A stretch of DNA of 5,457 nt from Actinomycetota bacterium (GTDB lineage: Bacteria > Actinomycetota > Acidimicrobiia > Acidimicrobiales > AC-14), in assembly GCA_020200615.1 (NCBI GenBank), contig JAIVIH010000037.1, positions 1-5,457 of the forward strand, in the 5' to 3' direction. Below the pieces are notes generated by a model. That model had not been told where the DNA came from, ran no database searches, and was given only the letters and a program-made list of their open reading frames with translations. Shown piece after piece: positions 1 to 5,457 of this stretch. The translations under genes and the position numbers were made by a program. Every line of letters starts with the position of its first letter. Position 1 is the stretch's first letter.

Positions 1-2
1 GG

Positions 3-1271
3 CTAGCGCCGCCGGGCGGCGCCCGGGTCGTAGCGAAAGAGCCGGCCCGGCCACCTCGTGCTCTGGTCGACCTGAGGCCAGCCGTGGCGGCGGAGAGCTC
101 GGCGCAGCGCCTTCGACGACCGCCCGATCGGCCAATCCGGCGTCCAGAGGGTCAGCACGTGCCCGTCTGGGCGCCAGAGGGTGATCCCGCTGACCCAGTA
201 GTGCTTGCGGCCGCTGTGGGTCTCGACGCCGACCAGGGCGACGTCAGGCCGGTGCGCCACGTCGGTGGGCCCGCCCGGTCGGGCCACAGTGAGCGCGTTG
301 TCGCTGACGGTGACGACCACGCCGTCCCGGGGGCCCGGCCGCAGCAGCCAGCGAGTCAGCAGGGCTACCGCCACGGCGACGGCGATGCCTACGCTCAACC
401 CGGCGACGAGGTTGACGGAGGCGATCGCCGCTGCGACCAACAGCCCGAACAGAGCAAGAAGGCAGCCGGGAACGACGGCGTAGAACACGCTGCCGGGGCC
501 GGTCGGGCCGACGGTGGTGGATGGACCGCGCACGGCAGCCGGTCCGCTGAGCGTGGTCGCCGGCTCGTCGGGCGGCGCGCCCACCGGGGCGATCACGTAG
601 ATCCGGCGGGTGCTCCACCACCCCCACGCCACCGCGGCCAGGAAGGGTACGGCGATGGCAAAGCAGATGGCCGCGGCCACGGGTTCCGGACCGTCGTCTC
701 CGCGAGTGTTGTAGGGACCGGGTGTGTCCGCCAGCGAGCGGAGGCCGACGTCGTGGGGGCGGTACTCGATCCGCATGGGCCGGTCGGCCCGGGCTCCCCC
801 GGGACACAGGACGGCGACGTCGAGCCGGTAGTCGACATCGTCGACGAAACGCAGGATCGCCGGCTCGATAGTGTCGGCCAGAGGCAGTCGTGCTGAGCAG
901 GCCACTGTCCCCCCCGTCCCACTCGCCTTGATGCCGAGTGCCGAGGGGCGGTAGGCGATCCTGAGGGGGGTGTGGCTGTTCGGCCCGTGCTTGCAGGCGA
1001 CGGATCTGACCCGGCCGCCCTCCGGGCCTCCCGCGAAGCTCAGGCTCAGGGCGGTCTCATGGAAGATCGCCGCGGGATCGGCCGGTGGCAGCGGAGCGGG
1101 GGCGACGGCTCGCACCTGGCACGGCACCGTCCCGTCAGAGGCCTGCCGGGTCAGGAGCACAACGCCCGGTACGACCCAGAAGCCGACGGTCATGAGGCCT
1201 GCCAAGGCCAGAAGGCCCACCAATGACGACGGGCGGGAGGCCCGCTGGAGGAACACCGGGGGCGAGGACAT
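3..1271 (-). CDS. Multipass membrane protein with duplicated DUF3592-like outer units
   Basis: A 422-residue protein of unknown function. Hydrophobic segments lie at about residues 17-40, 196-217 and 261-309; the last is long enough for two helices. Between the first and second segments is a polar region of about 155 residues containing two similar units. Each has an early Cys (C51; C124), a later Cys in a short beta-like stretch (C93 in VACKHG; C155 in VLCPGG), and then a matching motif (LRIAYRPSALGIKAS; MRIEYRPHDVGLRSL). The 'hydrophobic-x-Y-x-P-x-x-x-G' motif recalls the closing strand of DUF3592-type domains; this is inference. Residues 316-400 are soluble and beta-rich and end in a basic helix (SSKALRRALRRHG), compatible with a PH-like domain. 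The ATG at 1269-1271 has no clear Shine-Dalgarno sequence. It lies 34 bp after the stop of the acidic gene on the same strand, so the two may be cotranscribed. The gene ends two bases inside the window edge and is complete. That it is a real gene is fairly sure; its role is unknown. Confidence 0.8.
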   Translation of the reverse strand: MSSPPVFLQRASRPSSLVGLLALAGLMTVGFWVVPGVVLLTRQASDGTVPCQVRAVAPAPLPPADPAAIFHETALSLSFAGGPEGGRVRSVACKHGPNSHTPLRIAYRPSALGIKASGTGGTVACSARLPLADTIEPAILRFVDDVDYRLDVAVLCPGGARADRPMRIEYRPHDVGLRSLADTPGPYNTRGDDGPEPVAAAICFAIAVPFLAAVAWGWWSTRRIYVIAPVGAPPDEPATTLSGPAAVRGPSTTVGPTGPGSVFYAVVPGCLLALFGLLVAAAIASVNLVAGLSVGIAVAVAVALLTRWLLRPGPRDGVVVTVSDNALTVARPGGPTDVAHRPDVALVGVETHSGRKHYWVSGITLWRPDGHVLTLWTPDWPIGRSSKALRRALRRHGWPQVDQSTRWPGRLFRYDPGAARRR

Positions 1272-1305
1272 GACCGGACAGTGCTACTAACGCCCCCTGA
1301 CGGAG

Positions 1306-1652
1306 CTAGCCGTCGTCCCCGGCGGCTTCGGCCTCGGCCTTCCGCGCCGCCTCGGCGTCCTCGGGGGTCAGCTCCTCTTCGTCGCTGAACACCCGGCTCT
1401 TGAGGATGTCCTCGGCGTCGATGCACATGAGGTCGGCCTTGCTCAGGCTGCGGTTGGGCGAGTGCACGATGCGGCTGGCCTGCCGGAGGCGGGCGCCTCT
1501 AGGACCTCGTCGATGTTGGTCTCTTTCCGCTCGGCCTCGACGTCGACGGTGGCGTCGTCGTCCAGGAACTCCTCGTTCTCTTCCTGTTCGGGCTCCTCGG
1601 CATCAGGCTTGTTGCCCGGGGTCCGCATAGCAAAAGCGCGTGACTCGCTCAT
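1306..1652 (-). pseudogene. Small acidic protein gene, frameshifted
   Basis: The ATG at 1650-1652 opens a frame rich in Asp and Glu that reads sensibly to about residue 53 (…ETNIDEVLEA). It then degrades into low-quality Pro/Arg/Ala sequence and would stop at 1443. From about 1496 down to the TAG at 1306-1308, a second frame continues as equally plausible protein: LRQASRIVHSPNRS, then ADLMCIDADEILKSRVFSD, then an acidic Ala/Glu tail ending AAGDDG. Joining them gives a protein of roughly 115 residues, with one base lost or two gained around 1485-1500. No signal peptide or membrane segment is visible, so it is probably cytoplasmic. I do not recognise the family. The IDEVLEARL-like stretch faintly recalls small acidic actinobacterial proteins such as DUF4193, but the CxxC pairs of that family are absent. 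The downstream half alone could start at the GTG at 1465-1467 or the ATG at 1426-1428. No Shine-Dalgarno sequence precedes the main start. It is probably cotranscribed with the membrane protein gene that follows. Confidence 0.6.
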
Positions 1653-1678
1653 GAGCGATCAGGCTATCGCTGCCGCTG

Positions 1679-1704
1679 GGAACCGATGTCCGACCTCGTC
1701 CGTC
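1679..1704 (+). promoter_or_regulatory. ECF-type promoter for the sigma/anti-sigma operon
   Basis: GGAACC at 1679-1684 is followed after 16 bp by CGTC at 1701-1704. This is the arrangement typical of promoters read by extracytoplasmic-function sigma factors (GGAAC-type -35, CGTC-type -10). It sits directly upstream of an ECF sigma gene, as expected for autoregulation. A transcript starting about 6-8 bases after the -10 would begin around 1710-1712, leaving only a few bases before the ATG at 1716. A second CGTC at 1697-1700 gives a spacing of only 12 bp and is less likely. Confidence 0.6.
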
Positions 1705-1706
1705 GG

Positions 1707-1713
1707 TAAGGGG
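1707..1713 (+). promoter_or_regulatory. Possible ribosome binding site of the sigma factor gene
   Basis: TAAGGGG resembles the anti-16S complement TAAGGAGG but ends only two bases before the ATG at 1716-1718. That is closer than usual. If transcription starts as predicted from the upstream ECF promoter, most of this site would lie outside the mRNA and translation would be close to leaderless. Confidence 0.35.
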
Positions 1714-1715
1714 TA

Positions 1716-2201
1716 ATGGCGCAACTACAGGAACAGGCCACGAGGGTTGACCCTCCGGCGGCGGTGAGCTCCTTCGAGGAGCTCTACCGGGCCGAGTACC
1801 AGAGAATGGTCCGGGTGGCCTTTCTGCTGGTGGGTGGGGGCGCGGCCGAAGAGGTGACCCAGGACGCCTTCGCCCGGGTTTTCGAGCGCTGGGGCACCCT
1901 CGACCGTCCCGCCGGTTACCTGCGCATGTGCGTCGTGAACGGCAGCCGGGACGTCCTGCGCCGCCGCCGGTTGGCCATGTGGCGGCGACCGGACCCCGTC
2001 CCCGATCCCCTTCTGGGCGCGGATGAGCTCCTGGACGCACTGTCGTGCCTGCCGCCCACCCGGCGGGCGGCCGTCGTCCTTCGCTACTACGAGGATCTCT
2101 CCGAGGCCGACATCGCCTCGGCGCTCGGGGTACGGCCCGGAACCGTCAAGTCGATGCTGCACCGCAGCCTCCAGCAGCTCCGTGAGGTGATCGAACGATG
2201 A
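1716..2201 (+). CDS. ECF RNA polymerase sigma factor, SigE-family (actinobacterial)
   Basis: A 161-residue sigma-70 family factor of the extracytoplasmic-function group. It would direct RNA polymerase to a small regulon that probably includes its own operon. Region 2 covers about residues 19-87 (FEELYRAEYQRMVRVAFLLV, then AEEVTQDAFARVFERW, the equivalent of the usual D-VQE-F core-binding helix, then the AGYLRMCVVNGSRDVLRRRR DNA-melting segment). Region 4 covers about 104-158 (LSCLPPTRRAAVVLRYYEDLSEADIA, then the helix-turn-helix ALGVRPGTVKSMLHRSLQQLRE). There is no sigma-1 or sigma-3 domain and no C-terminal extension, so its length fits the short SigE-like actinobacterial group. The ATG at 1716 keeps a short 18-residue lead before region 2; no better start lies further in. 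The stop overlaps the start of the next gene as ATGA, which implies translational coupling to a membrane partner that probably controls it. Confidence 0.93.
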   Translation: MAQLQEQATRVDPPAAVSSFEELYRAEYQRMVRVAFLLVGGGAAEEVTQDAFARVFERWGTLDRPAGYLRMCVVNGSRDVLRRRRLAMWRRPDPVPDPLLGADELLDALSCLPPTRRAAVVLRYYEDLSEADIASALGVRPGTVKSMLHRSLQQLREVIER

Positions 2202-3490
2202 CCGACCTCGAGACGCTCGAAACCGAGATCGCCTCCCGGCTGCACCAGCGGGGAGCGGAAGCACCTGCCGTCGACGGCTGGAACGGGGTCCAGCGCCACA
2301 TCCACAAGCGTCAGCAGGCTCGCCGGCGGCGCCGGGCGGCGGGTGCCCTCGTGGGCCTGACCGCCCTGGCCGGCGGGATCCTCCCCCTGGTCGGTGGAGG
2401 CGAGCCGAGCCGGGTCACAGCCGGGCAGCCCGCCGGCCCCCTGCCCAGACTGGTTCTGGATCTGCCGGGCTACGACGTGAACCGGGCATTCGCGTTCGAG
2501 AGCGAGGGCCTCCAGGAGGATCCCCCGGGGCAGCTCTGGAAGTTCAGCGGGCGCGGCCTTGTCTACGAGGGCAAGATCCTGTTCGTACGGCTGGTGCCGG
2601 CGGGTGCCCCGTACGGCATCGGCGACCAAAGCCCTGAGGCAGAGCGGCTCGACGTCAACGGGCGGCCGGCGTTCCTGATCCCGTACACCTCGACGGTCTC
2701 CGGCCTCGGCTGGAATCTGGACGACGGGCGCATGGTCCATCTGGTTGCCGTCCAGCTCGACCGGGACCAGTTGCTGGCCGCGGCGCACGCCCTCGACGTC
2801 GGCGCCGACGGACGGCTGATCTCGGATCCGGCGGCCCTCCCGGCCGGCATGACCCTATCCCAAGAGGCGGTCCCGGCGCCGCCTGCTCCGTACGCCCAGT
2901 CCGAGCAGCAGTACCTGGGCCCCTCGGGACAGGTCGACCTCCATCTGCAGACGGGGAGCCCCTACCGGCTGCTCGATCTGGTACTCGACCGGATGGCCAG
3001 CTCCGAAGGGGCCATGGACGTGTCGCTGGGCTCGGCCGCCGGGGTGCTTACAAGGGACATGGGGGGCAGCGGGTCCCTGATCTGGCCCGTGCGACCAGGG
3101 GTGATCGCCGAGATCCGGGCCACGCGCCTGACCGTCGAGGAGATGATCGCGGCCGCGAAATCCCTGAAGCAGGTGGACGAGCCCTCGTGGGACGAGCTGC
3201 TGGCGATGGCCCCCGAGGCTCCCCAGACCCTCAGCACTCCGGGTGCTCAGAGCGACGCGCTGGAGTCCCTTTGTCGGGTGCGAGCGGAGTGGCTGGCGGC
3301 CACCGCCGCCGGCGATCACCGCGGGCAGGATCAGGCGGTCGTCGAGCTTCAGTCCCTCCGGGACGCAGTTGCGGCCGACGGGCTCGGTCGGGACAGCGAC
3401 ATCCTCGTGGTGTTCGACCGCCTGCTTCGAGCGGTGCGGTCGGGAGACGAGGCCGCCGTCAGTGCAACCCCCGGGGGCGGGTGTCCCTAG
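2198..3490 (+). CDS. Single-pass membrane protein, probable anti-sigma factor/sensor
   Basis: A 430-residue protein. It has a cytoplasmic N-terminus of about 45 residues ending in a very basic run (KRQQARRRRR), one membrane helix at about 48-66 (ALVGLTALAGGILPLVGG), and a long outer domain. Charge places the N-terminus inside. The ATG at 2198 overlaps the sigma gene stop, a layout usual for a sigma factor and its membrane-bound regulator. The classical zinc anti-sigma motif (HxxxCxxC) is absent, and the N-terminal segment contains no Cys, so any sigma binding would be by another mode; its role is inferred from context. The outer part seems to hold two related lobes. Residues about 120-200 run VNGRPAFL, GLGWNLDDGRMVHLVAV, LDRDQLLAAAHALD. 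Residues about 240-325 run SAAGVLTRD, SLIWPVRPGVIAEIRAT, LTVEEMIAAAKSLKQ. Both resemble the DUF4367 pattern. A helical C-terminal module (about 355-428) is flanked by the only two cysteines, C359 and C429. It could instead be a substrate-binding envelope protein unrelated to sigma control. Confidence 0.8.
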   Translation: MTDLETLETEIASRLHQRGAEAPAVDGWNGVQRHIHKRQQARRRRRAAGALVGLTALAGGILPLVGGGEPSRVTAGQPAGPLPRLVLDLPGYDVNRAFAFESEGLQEDPPGQLWKFSGRGLVYEGKILFVRLVPAGAPYGIGDQSPEAERLDVNGRPAFLIPYTSTVSGLGWNLDDGRMVHLVAVQLDRDQLLAAAHALDVGADGRLISDPAALPAGMTLSQEAVPAPPAPYAQSEQQYLGPSGQVDLHLQTGSPYRLLDLVLDRMASSEGAMDVSLGSAAGVLTRDMGGSGSLIWPVRPGVIAEIRATRLTVEEMIAAAKSLKQVDEPSWDELLAMAPEAPQTLSTPGAQSDALESLCRVRAEWLAATAAGDHRGQDQAVVELQSLRDAVAADGLGRDSDILVVFDRLLRAVRSGDEAAVSATPGGGCP

Positions 3491-4640
3491 CCGGAAATGG
3501 ACGCAGGGTGGGAGGGACGATCAGGAGCCGCCGGATCGCCTTCCCCCCCGGCGTGCGGGGGATCTGGGCCACCACCTGCACCTGACGGGGCAGCTTGGAA
3601 GGCGCCAGCGACTTCCGGGCGAACCGCCTGAGCTGCTCCAAGGTCGGTGGATCGGCGGGATCTTCGGGCACCACGAAAGCCACCACCCGCTCGCCCCACT
3701 CGTCGTCCGCCGCTCCGGCGACGGCCACGTCCGCCACTCGGGGGTGGCGGGCCAGGACGGCCTCGACCTCAGTCGGGCTCACGTTCACCCCGCCGCTGAT
3801 GACCAGGTCCCGGCGGCGGTCGACGATCTCCAATCGCCCGTCGGGCGCCCACCGGCCCACGTCGCCCGTCCTCAGGTACCCCTCGCCGGTGAAGGCGTCT
3901 GCGGTGGCGGCGTCGTCCAGGCGGTATCCCCGCATCACGGTCGGGGTCAGCAGCAGGATGGTCCCGTCGGGCGCCAAGTCGACCGTGACCCCTTCCAGGG
4001 GGTGGCCGTCGTGGACTACGCCACCCCAGGTCTCGGTCAGCCCGTAGGTGGGGATGACGTTGGGGAGAGCCCGGACGTCGTCGGACACGGCGGTGCCTCC
4101 CACCAGTATGTGCCGGAACCGGGTCAGGTCCACGTCGGCGGCGATGAGGCGCCGGACCTGGGTCGGCACCAGGGACACGAGATTGGCGTTGGCCGAGGCG
4201 ACCGCGTCCACGTCGAACCTGGGCAGCTCCGTCACCGGGACACGGCTGGCCCAGGCCCGGCCGACCACGGCCAGACCGCCCACGTGGTGCAGGGGGAGGC
4301 AGCAGAGCCAGCGGTCGATCGACGTCGTTCCCAGGGCCTGGCGAACGGCAGCGGCTGAGGCCTCCAGCCCCGACCACGTCAGCTCCACGGCCAGCGGGTG
4401 GCCGGTGGTGCCCGAGGTCAGGACGACGGCGGCCACGTCCGGGGGAGGCGCTTGGCCGCCGAGCCAGGGGTGCTCACCCGTCCCGTCGAGTACGTGGGTC
4501 GGCCGGATGGCGTCCAGGGCCCGGGCCCGCTCCGGCTCCGGCGCCCGCGGGTCGAGGGGGGCGACGGCCCAGCCGGAGTCCCACGCAGAGCGGATAGCGG
4601 CCGCCGCCTCGGGAAGTGGCAGGCAGATGGCCAGCAGCAC
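3459..4640 (-). CDS. menE: o-Succinylbenzoate-CoA ligase (MenE), AMP-forming
   Basis: A 393-residue acyl-adenylating enzyme. MenE activates o-succinylbenzoate with ATP and CoA to OSB-CoA, the substrate of MenB, in cytoplasmic menaquinone synthesis. Visible motifs of the ANL superfamily, in order: P-loop TSGTTGHPL (75-83), LPLHHVGG (115-122), YGLTE (199-203), YLRTGD (255-260), [13 protein letters not shown] (275-287) and PRTPGGK with catalytic Lys367. The P-loop is unusual: the normal Lys after Pro is Leu83. The N-terminal domain is short compared with the E. coli enzyme, as in several actinobacterial MenE proteins. The start is the GTG at 4638-4640. The frame is open further upstream to 4730 (reading …IDGTVAAV) but contains no ATG, GTG or TTG. 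No good ribosome site is seen. About 26 residues follow Lys367, and the last part is encoded by sequence overlapping the 3' end of the sensor gene. The assignment to OSB rather than another acid rests on motif style and on divergent menB. Confidence 0.87.
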   Translation of the reverse strand: MLLAICLPLPEAAAAIRSAWDSGWAVAPLDPRAPEPERARALDAIRPTHVLDGTGEHPWLGGQAPPPDVAAVVLTSGTTGHPLAVELTWSGLEASAAAVRQALGTTSIDRWLCCLPLHHVGGLAVVGRAWASRVPVTELPRFDVDAVASANANLVSLVPTQVRRLIAADVDLTRFRHILVGGTAVSDDVRALPNVIPTYGLTETWGGVVHDGHPLEGVTVDLAPDGTILLLTPTVMRGYRLDDAATADAFTGEGYLRTGDVGRWAPDGRLEIVDRRRDLVISGGVNVSPTEVEAVLARHPRVADVAVAGAADDEWGERVVAFVVPEDPADPPTLEQLRRFARKSLAPSKLPRQVQVVAQIPRTPGGKAIRRLLIVPPTLRPFPARDTRPRGLH

Positions 4641-4660
4641 GGCGGCTACCGTACCGTCTA

Positions 4661-4682
4661 TAGGAGTAAACGCTCTAGGAGT
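4661..4682 (+). promoter_or_regulatory. Tandem TAGGAGT repeats at the menB translation start
   Basis: TAGGAGT occurs at 4661-4667 and again at 4676-4682, 15 bp apart. The second contains AGGAG (4677-4681), a good Shine-Dalgarno core. It lies only two bases before the ATG at 4684 but 11 bases before the in-frame GTG at 4693. The first copy is too far upstream to serve either start. CTATAG (4658-4663) just before it is a palindrome that could act as a -10-like element on either strand, but no matching -35 is clear. Confidence 0.45.
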
Positions 4683-4683
4683 G

Positions 4684-5457
4684 ATGACGCCCGTGGACGC
4701 AACGCCTGTGAGCTGGGAGAGCCGGGGCGACTATGAGGACATCCGGTACGACGCGGCCGAAGGCATGGCCAAGATCACGATCTGCCGTCCCGAGGTCCGC
4801 AACGCGTTCCGGCCGAAGACGGTGTCCGAGCTCTCCCAGGCCTTCGACCGGGCCCGCGACGACCCCGAGATCGGGGTCGTCATCCTCACCGGAGAGGGGC
4901 CGCTGGCCTTCTGCTCGGGTGGCGACCAGAAGGTGAGGGGTAACGACGGCTACGTCGACGACCACGGTGTCGGCCGTCTCAACGTCCTCGACCTCCAGGT
5001 GCAGATCCGGCGCCTGCCCAAGCCCGTCATCGCCATGGTGGCCGGCTACGCCATCGGAGGCGGGCACGTGCTCCACCTCGTCTGCGACCTGACCATCGCC
5101 GCCGACAACGCCCGCTTCGGCCAGACCGGTCCCCGGGTGGGCTCCTTCGACGGGGGCTACGGCGCTGGGCTCCTGGCTCGCACGGTCGGCCTCAAGAAGG
5201 CCAAGGAGATCTGGTTCCTCTGCGAGCAGTACGGCGCCCAGGAAGCGCTGGCCATGGGCCTGGTCAACAAGGTCGTGCCCTTGGGCGAGCTGGAGGCAGT
5301 GACGGTCGACTGGAGCCGGCGGATCTTGCGCCACAGCCCGCTGGCTATGCGGCTACTCAAGGCGGGCTTCAACGCCGACACCGACGGTCTGGCCGGCATC
5401 CAGCAACTGGCGGGCGACGCCACCCTGCTCTACTACCTGTCCGAGGAGGCCCAGGAG
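4684..5457 (+). CDS. menB: 1,4-Dihydroxy-2-naphthoyl-CoA synthase (MenB), 3' end cut off
   Basis: The first 258 codons of a crotonase-fold enzyme that closes the second naphthoquinone ring by converting OSB-CoA to DHNA-CoA in menaquinone synthesis. The frame has no stop before the window edge; about 20 residues are probably missing. Family motifs: [10 protein letters not shown] (35-44), the oxyanion-hole and CoA region [11 protein letters not shown] (76-86), Tyr90 in the mobile loop, [26 protein letters not shown] with Gly149 and Asp156, and YYLSEEAQE with Tyr251 at the edge. These match E. coli Gly156, Asp163 and Tyr258 with a constant offset of seven. Gly149 marks the bicarbonate-dependent type I enzymes, whereas mycobacterial MenB has Asp there. 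ATG 4684 is taken as the start. GTG 4693 is an alternative with better spacing to AGGAG, and both keep the conserved PVSWE…YEDIRY lead. The gene diverges from menE, 43 bp away. Confidence 0.95.
   Translation, partial: MTPVDATPVSWESRGDYEDIRYDAAEGMAKITICRPEVRNAFRPKTVSELSQAFDRARDDPEIGVVILTGEGPLAFCSGGDQKVRGNDGYVDDHGVGRLNVLDLQVQIRRLPKPVIAMVAGYAIGGGHVLHLVCDLTIAADNARFGQTGPRVGSFDGGYGAGLLARTVGLKKAKEIWFLCEQYGAQEALAMGLVNKVVPLGELEAVTVDWSRRILRHSPLAMRLLKAGFNADTDGLAGIQQLAGDATLLYYLSEEAQE

Noticed and set aside
84..896. Long plus-strand open frame antisense to the left membrane protein
   Set aside because: Its translation is dominated by Arg, Gly, Asp and Pro with no recognisable domain, while the minus strand shows membrane helices and an internal repeat. 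It is a by-product of high G+C.
1485..1500. Programmed ribosomal frameshift in the acidic gene
   Set aside because: No X-XXY-YYZ slippery heptamer in the right phase and no evident downstream hairpin; an indel is simpler.
1661..1666. Minus-strand TAGCCT as a -10 box for a leaderless acidic gene
   Set aside because: The distance to the ATG would suit a leaderless start, but no acceptable -35 element accompanies it and a single TAnnnT match is weak.
2139..2144. GGAACC inside the sigma factor gene
   Set aside because: It lies in the codons of the helix-turn-helix, with no -10 partner at suitable spacing.
4115..4136. Second GGAACC followed by CGTC inside menE
   Set aside because: The spacing is 12 bp rather than about 16, and no start codon on that strand follows; likely chance.
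3243..4358. Plus-strand open frame of over 1 kb antisense to menE
   Set aside because: It has low-complexity composition, while the opposite strand carries every adenylating-enzyme motif in order.
4675..5334. Minus-strand open frame antisense to menB
   Set aside because: The plus strand encodes unmistakable MenB motifs through the same bases.

Overview
The window looks like chromosomal DNA from a high-G+C actinobacterium. Codon third positions are strongly G/C, the sigma factor is of the actinobacterial SigE-like ECF type, and a menaquinone (men) locus is present. I cannot name the genus. The MenB at the right edge resembles the E. coli/cyanobacterial form more than the mycobacterial one, which suggests a lineage away from Mycobacterium and Streptomyces. 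No mobile elements, RNA genes or CRISPR were seen, and the region is almost fully coding.

Left part (minus strand, 3-1652): a 422-residue membrane protein has an extracytoplasmic part built from two similar Cys-containing units and a soluble C-terminal domain. Upstream, 34 bp away in the same direction, is a small, very acidic protein gene whose reading frame is broken near 1485-1500. Both halves read convincingly as protein, so it is either a recent pseudogene or a sequence error.

Middle (plus strand, 1716-3490): a two-gene operon encodes an ECF sigma factor and, overlapping it by ATGA, a single-pass membrane protein that is the probable anti-sigma/sensor partner. A good ECF-type promoter (GGAACC, 16 bp, CGTC) lies just before the sigma gene and fits autoregulation. 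The sensor's outer part appears to contain two related lobes and a C-terminal helical module bounded by the protein's only two cysteines.

Right part (3459-5457): menE (minus) and menB (plus) diverge from a 43-bp intergenic region. They encode consecutive steps of menaquinone synthesis: o-succinylbenzoate to OSB-CoA (MenE), then OSB-CoA to 1,4-dihydroxy-2-naphthoyl-CoA (MenB). menB runs off the window. The 3' end of menE overlaps the 3' end of the sensor gene antisense by 32 bp.

No wholly new system is evident. The points most worth a second look are the sigma/two-lobed sensor pair with its promoter, the duplicated domain in the left membrane protein, the type I MenB, the P-loop change in MenE, and the frameshifted acidic gene.
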